Assembly: GCF_003097615.1 (NCBI RefSeq)
Contig: NZ_QCZG01000002.1
Location: 62,001-126,000 of the forward strand
Source: Pueribacillus theae
GTDB lineage: Bacteria > Bacillota > Bacilli > Bacillales > UBA6769
Length of the DNA stretch: 64,000 nucleotides
Reading direction: 5' to 3'
In this document: one piece after another, positions 29,525 through 38,749 of the stretch
Position numbering within the stretch: position 1 is the stretch's first letter
How the letters are laid out: each line of letters starts with the position of its first letter
Position numbers and translations under genes: made by a program
The notes under the pieces: generated by a model
The model's database searches: none
Told to the model about the DNA's origin: nothing
What the model saw: the letters and a program-made list of their open reading frames with translations, nothing else

Positions 29525-29910
29525 TGTTCTCCCCCTAAAATTTTTGATAAAACACCATTGATAAAACGTTTGGACTCCTCACTGCCAAATGTTTTGGCAA
29601 GTTCGACCGCTTCATTCAACGTAACATTTGAAGGAATATCTTCCTCATACTTCAATTCATAGACAGCTAGACGTAAAATCGCGCGATCAACATTTGCAAT
29701 CCGGTCAAAACGCCAGTTTTCTAAATGTTTTTTGATCGTACTGTCAATTGAATCTAGATTTGCGATTGTTCCTTCAACGAGCCGTTCAAAAAAAGGATCG
29801 GTTTCTTCGTCATTCAACACATAATCCATTGTTTCATTAATATCGGTCTCATTCAAATGCATTTGAAAAAGAGCTTGTACTGCTTTTTCACGGGCTTGTC
29901 TTCTCTTCAA
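29521..29910 (-). CDS. nusB: Transcription antitermination factor NusB
   Basis: 129 residues from a TTG at 29910, seven bases after AAGGAGAT; this gives the classic N-terminus (M)KRRQAREKAVQALFQ. An ATG at 29931 and the frame start at 29946 precede the ribosome site. All-helical RNA-binding protein that with NusE (S10) binds boxA in rRNA leaders. Ends at ...RFINGVLSKI as usual. It is the first gene after a 48-bp palindrome that follows yqhY. Confidence 0.94.
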   Translation of the reverse strand: MKRRQAREKAVQALFQMHLNETDINETMDYVLNDEETDPFFERLVEGTIANLDSIDSTIKKHLENWRFDRIANVDRAILRLAVYELKYEEDIPSNVTLNEAVELAKTFGSEESKRFINGVLSKILGGEQ

Positions 29911-29945
29911 TATTTTATCTCCTTTTAACATCCACTTAGTAATCA

Positions 29946-29993
29946 ATTAATGATAAAAATCAAAGGGGATCCCCTTTGATTTTTATCATTAAT
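29946..29993. terminator. 48-bp perfect palindrome / bidirectional terminator after yqhY
   Basis: Two 24-base arms are perfect reverse complements with no spacer, centred on GGATCC (29967-29972). The core forms an ATCAAAGGG hairpin flanked by A/T runs (AAAAATC...GATTTTT), so it can act as an intrinsic terminator on either strand. It covers the yqhY stop codon. Confidence 0.8.
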
Positions 29994-30393
29994 ATTCAGT
30001 ATCACTTATAAGGTTATCTTTTTGTTCAAAATGGATACCTACTACATGGATGTTAATTTCTTTTACATCAAGTGCTGTCATGTTTTGCAATTCCTGGCGG
30101 ATGCTCGTTTGAATTTCCTGACCGACAGATGGGATGGAAAAACCATATTCAATCACAACAAAAACATCGAGAATGATGCCCTGATCGGTAAGATCAACTT
30201 TGACGCCTTTTCGGTGCGATTTTCGGCCGAGTTTTTCCGCAACACCGGTTGCGAAGTTTCCCCGCATTGAAGAAACCCCTTCGACATCTGATGCCGCAAT
30301 CGCAGCGATTACTTCAATAACTTCAGGCGAAATCTCAACCTTACCAAGTTCATCTGTCTGACTGTTCATCTCAAAGCTTTGGCTTTCAACCAA
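29989..30393 (-). CDS. yqhY: Asp23/Gls24 family protein YqhY
   Basis: 134 residues, DUF322 fold: LGKVEISPEVIEVIAAIAA, DVEGVSSMRG and a C-terminal VKEINIHVVGIHF. YqhY is co-conserved with accB/accC and, in B. subtilis, its loss disturbs acetyl-CoA carboxylase control. TTG start at 30393 follows AAGGGGTG. It lies 13 bases after accC. Genes of this family are also frequent neighbours of the OLE RNA locus. Confidence 0.92.
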   Translation of the reverse strand: MVESQSFEMNSQTDELGKVEISPEVIEVIAAIAASDVEGVSSMRGNFATGVAEKLGRKSHRKGVKVDLTDQGIILDVFVVIEYGFSIPSVGQEIQTSIRQELQNMTALDVKEINIHVVGIHFEQKDNLISDTEY

Positions 30394-30406
30394 GTTTTTT
30401 CACCCC

Positions 30407-31765
30407 TTAGTTTTCTTTATCACTTAAATCATACAGCTCAAGAAACTTCGTATTAAAATCACCTTCAACAAATTTTTCGTGATTTAAAAGTTTTAAGTGA
30501 AAAGGAATCGTCGTTTTTACTCCGTCGATCACAAATTCATCAAGTGCACGCTTCATCCGAGAGATTGCTTCTTCTCTCGTCGCGCCGTAAGTAATAAGTT
30601 TCGCAACCATTGAATCATAAAATGGCGAAATGACGTAACCGGGATAAACAGCCGAATCGACTCTTACACCCAATCCTCCCGGCGGTAAATACATCTCCAC
30701 TTTGCCAGGTGAAGGCATGAATTTTTTGTTCGGATCTTCCGCATTAATACGGCACTCCATCGACCAGCCGTTAAATGTGACATCATCCTGCTTGATCGAT
30801 AATTTTTCACCCGCCGCAACATAAATCTGCTGCTTGATAAGATCGACTCCGGTAACCATTTCTGTTACAGGATGTTCAACTTGGATGCGGGTGTTCATTT
30901 CCATAAAATAGAAATTTCCGTCAGCAGCATAAATAAATTCAATTGTCCCCGCACCGGAGTAATTAACGGCTGCAGCTGCTTTAACAGCGGCCTCTCCCAT
31001 CTCTTGCCGTTTCTTTTCATCAATTGCAGGCGACGGCGTTTCTTCAACCAATTTTTGAAGGCGGCGTTGAATGGAACAGTCACGTTCACCTAAGTGAATC
31101 ACATTTCCATAGTTGTCGGCAAGCACTTGAATTTCAACATGGCGGAAATCTTCAATAAATTTTTCGATGTAGACCCCTGGATTGCCAAAAGCAGTTGCCG
31201 CTTCTTGTTGTGTAATATTAATGCCGTTGGCTAATTCTTTCTCGTCACGTGCGATACGGATACCTTTTCCGCCCCCGCCAGCCGTTGCTTTAATAATAAC
31301 AGGATAACCAATTTTAGACGCGATCTCAAGCCCTTCGTCCACGCTCCCGATGATGCCTTCCGACCCCGGAACAATCGGTACCCCTGCCTTTTTCATTGTT
31401 GAGCGGGCAATATCTTTCGTACCCATTTTTGTAATAGCTTCAGGGCTTGGGCCGATAAACGTAATGTTGCATTCTTTGCATATTTCGGCGAAGTCAGCAT
31501 TTTCGGCTAAAAAACCGTAGCCCGGGTGGATGGCGTCAACACCAGTTAGAGTGGCGATGCTCATAATATTCGTAAAGTTTAAGTAGCTGTCTTTCGCTGC
31601 TGTAGGTCCAATGCAGTATGCTTCGTCTGCTAATCGAACGTGAAGGGCGTCTTTATCAGCCTCTGAGTAAACGGCAACAGTCTCGATATCAAGTTCTTTA
31701 CATGCACGGATAATCCGTACAGCAATTTCTCCTCTGTTTGCGATTAAAACTTTTTTTATATTCAT
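30407..31765 (-). CDS. accC: Biotin carboxylase subunit of acetyl-CoA carboxylase
   Basis: 452 residues. N-terminus [22 protein letters not shown]-grasp glycine loop [14 protein letters not shown] and the catalytic segment [13 protein letters not shown] are present. It carboxylates the biotin on AccB, the first half-reaction of malonyl-CoA synthesis. Follows accB by 12 bases. Confidence 0.98.
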   Translation of the reverse strand: MNIKKVLIANRGEIAVRIIRACKELDIETVAVYSEADKDALHVRLADEAYCIGPTAAKDSYLNFTNIMSIATLTGVDAIHPGYGFLAENADFAEICKECNITFIGPSPEAITKMGTKDIARSTMKKAGVPIVPGSEGIIGSVDEGLEIASKIGYPVIIKATAGGGGKGIRIARDEKELANGINITQQEAATAFGNPGVYIEKFIEDFRHVEIQVLADNYGNVIHLGERDCSIQRRLQKLVEETPSPAIDEKKRQEMGEAAVKAAAAVNYSGAGTIEFIYAADGNFYFMEMNTRIQVEHPVTEMVTGVDLIKQQIYVAAGEKLSIKQDDVTFNGWSMECRINAEDPNKKFMPSPGKVEMYLPPGGLGVRVDSAVYPGYVISPFYDSMVAKLITYGATREEAISRMKRALDEFVIDGVKTTIPFHLKLLNHEKFVEGDFNTKFLELYDLSDKEN

Positions 31766-31777
31766 ATTCGCCGCCCC

Positions 31778-32299
31778 TTATTCCGGTTTAACGAGAAATA
31801 GTGGTTGTCCATACTCAACAAGTTGGCCGTTTTCAGCTAAAACTTCAACAATTTCGCCCTTTACTTCTGCTTCAATTTCATTAAATAGTTTCATGGCTTC
31901 GACGATGCAAACGATCGTATCTTCTTCAACTTTGTCGCCGGCTTTTACATAAGGAGGCTTATCAGGGGAGGAAGCCGCATAGAAAGTTCCCACCATTGGC
32001 GATTCGATTTTATGTAAATTGCTTTGATCTTGCGTTTTTTCAGCTTGTGATTCTGCTTTTTCGGCTGCAGGGCTTGGCGCAGGCGCCGGTTGTGTATTTT
32101 GTTCAACCTTCGGTTGAAGCGCTTCCGCAGCAGGAGCTTGTACCACTTTTTCTACTGCTTGCTGAACTTCAGGAACAATTGCCGCTCCTGCATTTTTTTT
32201 CAATGTGATTGTCGTTCCTTCGTTTTCGTAAGTAAATTCATTGATTGATGACTGATCGACCAATCGAATGAGTTCACGTAGTTCTTGTACTTTAAACAT
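31778..32299 (-). CDS. accB: Biotin carboxyl carrier protein of acetyl-CoA carboxylase
   Basis: 173 residues from the ATG at 32299, behind GGAAGGAGTAAAGC; the ATG at 32317 lies before this site. N-terminal segment, Ala/Pro/Glu-rich linker (about 50-95), then the biotinyl domain (about 98-173) with the biotinylated lysine in [12 protein letters not shown]. It carries carboxybiotin between AccC and the carboxyltransferase. Confidence 0.97.
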   Translation of the reverse strand: MFKVQELRELIRLVDQSSINEFTYENEGTTITLKKNAGAAIVPEVQQAVEKVVQAPAAEALQPKVEQNTQPAPAPSPAAEKAESQAEKTQDQSNLHKIESPMVGTFYAASSPDKPPYVKAGDKVEEDTIVCIVEAMKLFNEIEAEVKGEIVEVLAENGQLVEYGQPLFLVKPE

Positions 32300-32350
32300 T
32301 TGCTTTACTCCTTCCATATTAAAAACAAAAAATTTAAAAATTCTTGAATA

Positions 32351-32359
32351 ATTATAGCA
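32351..32359 (-). promoter_or_regulatory. accB extended -10 element
   Basis: Minus-strand TGCTATAAT is a perfect -10 with an upstream TG, about 50 bases before the accB start. No strong -35 is visible. Confidence 0.5.
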
Positions 32360-32407
32360 TACCGCTTAATTACAGTATAGTTTACTTAAAAAAAATTTGT
32401 CGAGCGA

Positions 32408-32440
32408 AAAGAGCCGATGGCAATCCACCTTCGGCTCTTC
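32408..32440 (-). terminator. Terminator of the spoIIIA operon
   Basis: AAGAGCCGA and TCGGCTCTTTT form a 9-bp stem just after the spoIIIAH stop, running into T residues on the minus strand. Confidence 0.8.
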
Positions 32441-32450
32441 TAATCGATCA

Positions 32451-33032
32451 TCACTTTGCATATTCAACTGTCACATTGCTTACATTGCCTTCTCCAAGCT
32501 GTTCAACCGTTTTGCGCATAATATCATTCGCTTCTTTCTTTGATACCTCGTCTGCTTTAACAATAATATTAAAATTTTCCCCATCGATTGGATTCACAAT
32601 CACATCGTCGTAGCCTAGCTGATTCATTAACAATGTTTCCAATACGGTGATTTGTTGTGATTGGTCGTTTAATTTTTCCATTTTATTGAATGCTTCACTT
32701 TTCATCTCTGCTGAAATTTCTCCTGAGGCAACGACTTCCTGATACTCTGCCAGCTGCTTTTCTCTTGCTTCGTTAATTTTAATTCTTAGCGCTGCAAATG
32801 TTTCATCGCTTGAAATGGTTGTTACTTCCGCTTGATCTTCAGCAGCTTCTTTGTTTGAGGTTTCAAGTTCTTCTTTGGCATCTTTCGCTTCGTTGTTTGT
32901 TTGTTTCTCTTCATCTTCAACGTACGCCACATTTGTAGGCGATTCACCAGGCGAAACGATATAGTAGACAGATAATACAATAATTAAACTTAACATCGTT
33001 AAAAGCCATGCTGTTTGTTTTTTCAATACCAA
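32451..33032 (-). CDS. spoIIIAH: Stage III sporulation protein AH
   Basis: 193 residues: one membrane anchor (about 8-27), an acidic linker rich in Glu/Lys/Asn, and a C-terminal domain of the YscJ/ring-forming type (about 105-193). In the mother cell it pairs with forespore SpoIIQ across the intermembrane space to form the feeding-tube channel. It starts two bases after spoIIIAG. Confidence 0.95.
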   Translation of the reverse strand: MVLKKQTAWLLTMLSLIIVLSVYYIVSPGESPTNVAYVEDEEKQTNNEAKDAKEELETSNKEAAEDQAEVTTISSDETFAALRIKINEAREKQLAEYQEVVASGEISAEMKSEAFNKMEKLNDQSQQITVLETLLMNQLGYDDVIVNPIDGENFNIIVKADEVSKKEANDIMRKTVEQLGEGNVSNVTVEYAK

Positions 33033-33034
33033 TG

Positions 33035-33685
33035 TTACTCCTCCTTTATTTTTTTCGGCAAAACCGAAACTTGATAACTTGGGACGTGGAGAAATCGTGT
33101 GACAGCTTCAATAATCTGCTGCTTTACTTGCATGCTTTCGGCACCTTGCGCAACAACGATGACTCCGGTTACTTTCGGCTTTTCACTTCCGATAATAACT
33201 GGCTTATCTTTATCGCCGTCTCTTACGATAATCGTTTCTTCATCCATTGAATTGTTTTCTATCGTTCTCGTGCCTCCTTCACGATCGCTTTCTTCTGTTA
33301 CTTGCTTTTCGTTTCTTCTGTTTTTTTCGTAGAGTTTCTTTTCTGTTGAAGCGATGTTTACTTTTACAGAGACGTTCGAGACTCCAATAACATCTGATAA
33401 AATGTCCCGGACCTGCCTTTCATAATATTCTTCATATTCAACAATTGTGGAAGGGTTGGAAGAGCGGTTGGCAAACGCATCTTTTTCCTCGGATTCTTCA
33501 GCATTTGTATTGCTCATTTCTGGTTCATTTTTTGTTTGGAAAGTCGAAGTCATATTGCTTAAAAGCATAATGGCAACACCTAACCCAAGGAGCAAATAGA
33601 AGTATATGTTAAATGGCTTTTTGCTTTTCTCTCCTTTTGGTTCAATGAGTTTTTGAAATGCTTTTTTCAATTCTTCCTTTTTCAC
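33035..33685 (-). CDS. spoIIIAG: Stage III sporulation protein AG
   Basis: 216 residues with one membrane segment (about 27-44) and a ring-building domain with VREIL-like core RQVRDILSDVIGVSNVSVKVNIAS and GVIVVAQGAES. Homologues form the large ring of the SpoIIIA-SpoIIQ channel. The start ATG overlaps the spoIIIAF stop by four bases. Confidence 0.94.
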   Translation of the reverse strand: MKKEELKKAFQKLIEPKGEKSKKPFNIYFYLLLGLGVAIMLLSNMTSTFQTKNEPEMSNTNAEESEEKDAFANRSSNPSTIVEYEEYYERQVRDILSDVIGVSNVSVKVNIASTEKKLYEKNRRNEKQVTEESDREGGTRTIENNSMDEETIIVRDGDKDKPVIIGSEKPKVTGVIVVAQGAESMQVKQQIIEAVTRFLHVPSYQVSVLPKKIKEE

Positions 33686-34326
33686 AACTTTTCCCTTTCC
33701 CTTCCTGCCATTTCGACAGTAACTTTCTCCTCATCAATCCCCCATTGCTTCGCAAGAAACTTGCGTATCTCATTTGTTTTTCCTCGTTCTTTTAATGTAA
33801 ATGATTGCTCTTCCCCAATTGTTACTACCTCGACGGGCTCTACATTTTTTACTTGATTTTCTTTGTTAGTCGTAAGAAATACTTGTAAACCGAGGATGTT
33901 TTCATAGGTTCGATCGCTTTTCTCTTTAAAATTGATGCGAATCTTTTCGACACTTACCTCATATTGCTCCATCAGCTCCTCTTCCACCTGGTTTTTCATT
34001 TGGACAGCCATTTGTTCTTCAATATATGCATCTTGGGTGGCTTGTATTTCATTTTTCTTATGATTCATCTTTTTTTCAAAGACATTTTCCGAAATCGCTT
34101 GCTCAAATTTTATCGATTCGAAGATTTTATCTTTGTCCGAAGAAAAAATCGATAATAGCGGAGAGAGCAAAAGGAGAATGAGCAAGAGCCCAATGACCAT
34201 TTTGACGTACTGATGCAAACTATTATTCGGCACAAGCATATCCATAATGACGGCGATTAAAATCAGGATAACGATATTTCCTACCCATTCGCTTAGTGCT
34301 TGCACATTGCTCCCCCTTCCTGCCAT
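33682..34326 (-). CDS. spoIIIAF: Stage III sporulation protein AF
   Basis: 214 residues: two N-terminal membrane helices (about 14-31 and 37-58), then a soluble domain with IRINFKEKSDRTYENILGLQVFL. Component of the mother-cell SpoIIIA complex. Starts two bases after spoIIIAE. Confidence 0.93.
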   Translation of the reverse strand: MAGRGSNVQALSEWVGNIVILILIAVIMDMLVPNNSLHQYVKMVIGLLLILLLLSPLLSIFSSDKDKIFESIKFEQAISENVFEKKMNHKKNEIQATQDAYIEEQMAVQMKNQVEEELMEQYEVSVEKIRINFKEKSDRTYENILGLQVFLTTNKENQVKNVEPVEVVTIGEEQSFTLKERGKTNEIRKFLAKQWGIDEEKVTVEMAGREREKL

Positions 34327-34328
34327 TT

Positions 34329-35576
34329 TCAGCGCATCATGTATGCAGCATTTCCCATTCCGATCATGATTGTGATTGTGAGGAAAAACATTAATGATAC
34401 AACTCCAAGTGAAACAAAAATAAATAAGACAGATTTTCCGATGACATCAAGGCTTTCAACAATCGGTCCGCCGCCTAAAGGCTGCAAAACAGCTCCCGCG
34501 ATATGAAAAATTAAAGCGAGGGCCAAGACTTTAACTGCCGGAAAAAACGCCAGTAAAAGTAAAATAGCGACACCGGCAAGCCCAATCGTGTTCTTCAGAA
34601 GAAGTGATGCACTTAACACCGTATCGGTAGCGTCTGTAAACATTCTTCCAACGACAGGAATAAAGTTTCCGGCAAGAAATTTAGCCGTGCGTATCGTCAC
34701 CCCGTCAGCGATTGCGCTGGAGGCGCCTTGTATCGAAATCACACCTAGAAACAAAGCAAAGAAAATACCTAAACCTCCAAGTGCGATATTTCGGAGTAGG
34801 TTTGCAAGCTTTGTTACTTTGTAGTGGTCTGTCAACGAACTGACAACATGCAAAATGGCCGACAAAAACAAAAGCGGGAGTACAATCTTAACAATTAATA
34901 AACTGCTCGTATTGATAAGAAACACGATAACAGGATGAAAAAAAGCGACAGATGAAAAATTTCCTAGGGAAGCTAATAATGCAAGCAGTAAAGGAATGAG
35001 CGCAACCATAAAACTCATCATGCTTTGAATCGCTTCTTCGGTGTAATTTATCGCAACGTGAAAACTGTTTAGCGCGAGAATAATGAGGACCATATACGTA
35101 ATGGAATAAGCCACTTTGCTTACTGCGTGAAATTCAAAAGCATTTTGAATCGTTTGCAAAATGGCGGCGAATACAGCTAATAAAATTAATGAGCCAAGCA
35201 GCTTGCCGTTGGCGACAAGTTCATGAAAAAGAAATTTCAAAGCCCCAATCAGCCATTGCTGAAAAGAAAACGATTTGTCCCCTTTTACAAAATCCATAAA
35301 TGAACCCTTTTGGCTTTCAGGCAAAAACCCGCCATACTCATTTACGATACTGTCCCAAAAATCTTTTATATCGCCTAAATCAATGTTTTCGATTTGCTCA
35401 TCGACTAATGGCTCGATGGTGTTTTCTTCTTCATTAGATTCAGCCAATGGCGGCTCTGCGGCCATACTTTCGTTCGTGCTTGTCCAACTGATTGAGAATA
35501 CGATAATAAGCCACACGGCCACAAACCATTTTCCGTTTAGAACCATACTTTCATTGTTTTGATTCATCCTTTCCAT
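34329..35576 (-). CDS. spoIIIAE: Stage III sporulation protein AE
   Basis: 415 residues: a signal-like N-terminal helix (about 13-30), an acidic linker, and about seven membrane helices. The large polytopic subunit of the SpoIIIA complex, weakly related to secretion-system permeases. Twenty bases separate it from spoIIIAD. Confidence 0.95.
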   Translation of the reverse strand: MERMNQNNESMVLNGKWFVAVWLIIVFSISWTSTNESMAAEPPLAESNEEENTIEPLVDEQIENIDLGDIKDFWDSIVNEYGGFLPESQKGSFMDFVKGDKSFSFQQWLIGALKFLFHELVANGKLLGSLILLAVFAAILQTIQNAFEFHAVSKVAYSITYMVLIILALNSFHVAINYTEEAIQSMMSFMVALIPLLLALLASLGNFSSVAFFHPVIVFLINTSSLLIVKIVLPLLFLSAILHVVSSLTDHYKVTKLANLLRNIALGGLGIFFALFLGVISIQGASSAIADGVTIRTAKFLAGNFIPVVGRMFTDATDTVLSASLLLKNTIGLAGVAILLLLAFFPAVKVLALALIFHIAGAVLQPLGGGPIVESLDVIGKSVLFIFVSLGVVSLMFFLTITIMIGMGNAAYMMR

Positions 35577-35595
35577 CGTTATTCTCCTTCGGATT

Positions 35596-35994
35596 TTAAG
35601 TTGGCAAAAGGCCTAGAACGGTCTCAATAATAACTTTTAAAATGGGAATAGCCATTCCTAAAATAATCAGTTTGCCGGCCAGTTCAATTTTCGAAGCGAT
35701 TGATCCTTGTCCCGCATCTTTCGTAATTTGCGCACCAAATTCCGCAATATAAGCAACGCCAATAATCTTCAAAATCGTTTCAACGTAAACTAAATTAATA
35801 TTTGCTTGATCCGCTAGCTGATTTAACAGCAAGAAGATCGCCTGAATTTGATCAATGAGAAAAATAAAGATAATGACCCCAACAATCAGTGTGATCGAAA
35901 AGGCAAAGACAGGATTTTGTTCCTTGATGACTAAAATAAGGAAGGTTGCGATTAAGCCGAGCCCGGTAATTTGCATGACTTCAATCGCCAACAC
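35596..35994 (-). CDS. spoIIIAD: Stage III sporulation protein AD
   Basis: 132 residues, four hydrophobic helices; typical segments are EQNPVFAFSITLIVGVIIF and IAYIAEFGAQITKDAGQGSIA-like (here GVAYIAEFGAQITKDAGQ). Small membrane subunit of the SpoIIIA complex. Starts three bases after spoIIIAC. Confidence 0.95.
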   Translation of the reverse strand: MLAIEVMQITGLGLIATFLILVIKEQNPVFAFSITLIVGVIIFIFLIDQIQAIFLLLNQLADQANINLVYVETILKIIGVAYIAEFGAQITKDAGQGSIASKIELAGKLIILGMAIPILKVIIETVLGLLPT

Positions 35995-35997
35995 CCC

Positions 35998-36204
35998 CTA
36001 ACTTTGGAATAGAAAAACACCTTTAATTTTATGAAATAGATCGTTTAGTTTGGTGATGACAATAAATAAGACAACGATAAAGCCGATAAGCGTCACCCAA
36101 TGGCCATATTCTTCCTTGCCCATTTGTTTTAACACGGTATGCAGCATTGCCACTATAATTCCAATTCCTGCGATTTGAAAGATGATATTGACATCTTGTG
36201 TCAT
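35998..36204 (-). CDS. spoIIIAC: Stage III sporulation protein AC
   Basis: 68 residues from the ATG at 36204, the same length as B. subtilis SpoIIIAC; a frame start at 36225 would add seven residues that overlap the ribosome site GGAGGGG. Two membrane helices (about 8-27 and 38-55) with HTVLKQMGKEEYGHWV between them. Confidence 0.94.
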   Translation of the reverse strand: MTQDVNIIFQIAGIGIIVAMLHTVLKQMGKEEYGHWVTLIGFIVVLFIVITKLNDLFHKIKGVFLFQS

Positions 36205-36237
36205 TCCTTCCCCTCCATCAAGCAACGCAAAAAGTAT

Positions 36238-36750
36238 TTATAACAATAGAATCACGACCAATAATCCTGCTAAAAAACCTAAGCTTTTCATCATTTTTTC
36301 GTAACGGAGCTGTTCTTCTCTCGCTTCAGCTTCCTCCCTTTCAAGATGAAGCAGTGTTAATTTAATCTGTTTTTGCTGATGCTCCCTATCGTGCTGGCCG
36401 AGTGTTGCTCCAAATTGCTTTAATATTTCAATTTCACTTTTTTCCAAACATGTCGCTTGCTTTGTTTTGTTAAGGGATTCATTCCAAGATTCAGATACAC
36501 CCTTTTGCCCTTCGAGAAGGATTTCCCCAAACGTTCGAAAAAAGGTGGACACCGGTTCTGCCACATGATCCGCAACCTTGGCAGCGGCTTCAGTTAAAGG
36601 GGTGAGGCCATATACAATTTCAGCTTCCAACGACTGAAGTGCCACTTTTATTTGCCTTAGCTGACTCGTTCTTTCCCGTAGCCGCTTTGCTGCAACGAAG
36701 CCAATCCAGGTTGTCGCTGCGATGATAAGGATTGCTCCAAACCATTTCAT
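36238..36750 (-). CDS. spoIIIAB: Stage III sporulation protein AB
   Basis: 170 residues with N- and C-terminal membrane helices (about 2-18 and 153-170) around a helical cytosolic domain (RTSQLRQIKVALQSLEAEI). It is similar to type II secretion GspF-type proteins. The start overlaps the spoIIIAA stop by four bases. Confidence 0.95.
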   Translation of the reverse strand: MKWFGAILIIAATTWIGFVAAKRLRERTSQLRQIKVALQSLEAEIVYGLTPLTEAAAKVADHVAEPVSTFFRTFGEILLEGQKGVSESWNESLNKTKQATCLEKSEIEILKQFGATLGQHDREHQQKQIKLTLLHLEREEAEAREEQLRYEKMMKSLGFLAGLLVVILLL

Positions 36751-37670
36751 TTGAGCAAGTCTACTCCGTCATGGTTGCGGATCGCACGGACAAATCCTGG
36801 CGCATCCCGTCTCGTCAACTCAACAAAACGATCAAAAATACGACTATCCAGTATCGGCTTGAGCATTGGCCGCAAATAAACATCTTCCATCGAATTCGCG
36901 TGGACAGTCATCATCATTTGGACGCCTGCGTTTAATGCTTCGATAATCGATTCACAGTCTTCTTTTCTGCCAATTTCATCAACAACAATGACATCAGGGC
37001 TCATTGAACGAATCATCATCATCATGCCTTCCGCTTTTGGGCAAGCATCCAAAACATCAACACGGTCTCCTAAACTATGCTGCGGAACACCTTTTACACA
37101 ACCTGCAATTTCACTGCGTTCATCAACAATGCCCACCTTTTTCGGATCAATATGGTGTTTTTTGCTTCCGGTGCTGATCATGCGGGCTAAATCCCTTAGA
37201 AGCGTTGTTTTCCCAGTTTGGGGAGAACCGATGATTAATGTGTTCAACCATCTTTTATCGTAAAGATAAGGAATATAAGGTTCTGCAATCCCAATTTTTT
37301 GGCGCGCGATTCGAATATTGTAGGAGCCAATCTCCTTGATCGCTTTCACTTCTCCCTTTTCGATTGTCACTTTCCCAGAAATTCCGACTCGATGGCCACC
37401 TTTCACAGCGATATATCCTCTTTTTAATTCTTCTTCAAATGCATACAAAGAATAATCGCTTAATTTATTTAATAAATAAATGGCATCTTGTTTGGAAACA
37501 ATGTGCGGACTGCCGTTTAATTTGGGGTAATACGGCTTTCCTTCAACGATAATTTCCAGAGGCCGATTGATACGAAGACGAATTTCTTCAATTTTTTGTA
37601 AAAAAGTAGGCGATGTTTTTTCAATCAATGCCCGAATGGCATTCGGCAGCATTTGAAACACTTCATTCAT
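36747..37670 (-). CDS. spoIIIAA: Stage III sporulation protein AA (ATPase)
   Basis: 307 residues, the cytosolic ATPase of the SpoIIIA complex. Walker A GSPQTGKTTLLRDLAR and Walker B DVIVVDEIGR are present, with the preceding VKGGHRVGISGKV domain. It resembles secretion ATPases and powers the mother cell-to-forespore channel. First gene of the operon. Confidence 0.96.
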   Translation of the reverse strand: MNEVFQMLPNAIRALIEKTSPTFLQKIEEIRLRINRPLEIIVEGKPYYPKLNGSPHIVSKQDAIYLLNKLSDYSLYAFEEELKRGYIAVKGGHRVGISGKVTIEKGEVKAIKEIGSYNIRIARQKIGIAEPYIPYLYDKRWLNTLIIGSPQTGKTTLLRDLARMISTGSKKHHIDPKKVGIVDERSEIAGCVKGVPQHSLGDRVDVLDACPKAEGMMMMIRSMSPDVIVVDEIGRKEDCESIIEALNAGVQMMMTVHANSMEDVYLRPMLKPILDSRIFDRFVELTRRDAPGFVRAIRNHDGVDLLK

Positions 37671-37709
37671 GAGTGATCCCTCTTGAAATGGAATTATTTC
37701 GCTTATTAC

Positions 37710-37736
37710 ACATTATGAAAAAGTGGACAAATTATA
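37710..37736 (-). promoter_or_regulatory. Possible SigE promoter of the spoIIIA operon
   Basis: Minus-strand CATAATGT (37717-37710) resembles the SigE -10 (CATACA-T) and TATAAT (37736-37731) lies about 13 bases upstream, near where a -35 ATATT-like box is expected. SigE control of this operon is known in B. subtilis; the match here is imperfect. Confidence 0.35.
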
Positions 37737-37745
37737 CCTTGATTG

Positions 37746-38036
37746 CTATTTTAAAATGCCGATAAGGATAAAACCTACACCTATAATGATAAGGAGCAAT
37801 TTACCATAAGACACACTGCCAGCGACACTAATTAAACCTAACGATGTTGCTGTTATAAAGATGATGGGACCGACAATCGCAAGAAGCGAATTAATGACGA
37901 GCGCTTTTTTTACATCATTGAAATAAATCATGGCGATAGCTGCTGAACATTCAATCATCGCCGAGAATAAACGAAGCACCGCCATACCTAATAAACCAGG
38001 ATCGAGCTGTGCTTGAAAGGTGCGAAAAAATTTCAT
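37746..38036 (-). CDS. yqhV: Membrane protein YqhV (DUF2619)
   Basis: 96 residues from the ATG at 38036, preceded by AAAGAAGGAATGGA; a longer reading from 38093 is not supported. Three membrane helices; AVLRLFSAMIECSAAIAMI and NSLLAIVGPIIFITAT match B. subtilis YqhV. Function unknown. Its conserved place between efp and spoIIIAA suggests a sporulation link, but nothing in the sequence shows one. Confidence 0.88.
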   Translation of the reverse strand: MKFFRTFQAQLDPGLLGMAVLRLFSAMIECSAAIAMIYFNDVKKALVINSLLAIVGPIIFITATSLGLISVAGSVSYGKLLLIIIGVGFILIGILK

Positions 38037-38091
38037 TCCATTCTTCCTTTCTTTGCGTACTTGGCCTGTACTAACGTATGATGAAATGATC

Positions 38092-38126
38092 AAAAAAAGA
38101 CTTCCTGCGTTGAGTGCAGAAAGTCC
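38092..38126 (-). terminator. Terminator of efp
   Basis: GACTTTCTGC and GCAGGAAGTC form a 10-bp stem (one U-G pair) around ACTCAAC, followed by TTTTTTTG on the minus strand, 42 bases after the efp stop. Confidence 0.85.
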
Positions 38127-38167
38127 TCTATAAGCCAGCTCCTAAATGGAGCGCTTCTTTTTCAAAA

Positions 38168-38725
38168 TTAAGCGCGTGAAACATATTCCCCTTTGCTAGT
38201 GTCAATAATGAGCCTATCTCCTTCATTGACAAAAAACGGAACTTGGACAATTAAGCCTGTTTCAAGCTCGGCAGGCTTGGATCCGCCGCTTGCGGTGTCT
38301 CCTTTAATGCCCGGGTCGGTTTTGACTACTTGAAGCTCTACCGTATTCGGAAGTTCAACGCCAAGCGTTTCTCCGTTGTAAGTGCGAATATGAACTTCCA
38401 TATTTTCTTTCAAAAAGTTTAATTCATGTTCAAGCTGGGCAGCGGGCAATTCAATTTGTTCATATGATTCGGTATCCATAAACGTGTAAGCATCGCCGCT
38501 TGAATATAAATACTGCATTCGGCGGTTCTCAATATGCGCCCTCTCTACTTTCTCACCTGCACGAAACGTTTTTTCCTGCACAGTGCCGGTCCGTAAATTC
38601 CGGAGTTTTGAACGAACAAATGCCGCCCCCTTACCAGGCTTCACATGCTGGAATTCCATGACTTGCCATATGCCCCCATCAAATTCAATGGTAAGGCCGG
38701 TTTTAAAATCGTTAACTGATATCAT
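38168..38725 (-). CDS. efp: Elongation factor P
   Basis: 185 residues from the ATG at 38725, after AAAGGAGGGCAAAAT; the frame start at 38749 precedes the site. Three beta-barrel domains; the modification loop reads [13 protein letters not shown] with the lysine modified in Bacillus. EF-P relieves ribosome stalling at polyproline stretches. It follows the Xaa-Pro peptidase gene, as in B. subtilis. Confidence 0.97.
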   Translation of the reverse strand: MISVNDFKTGLTIEFDGGIWQVMEFQHVKPGKGAAFVRSKLRNLRTGTVQEKTFRAGEKVERAHIENRRMQYLYSSGDAYTFMDTESYEQIELPAAQLEHELNFLKENMEVHIRTYNGETLGVELPNTVELQVVKTDPGIKGDTASGGSKPAELETGLIVQVPFFVNEGDRLIIDTSKGEYVSRA

Positions 38726-38749
38726 ATTTTGCCCTCCTTTTTGAAACAC

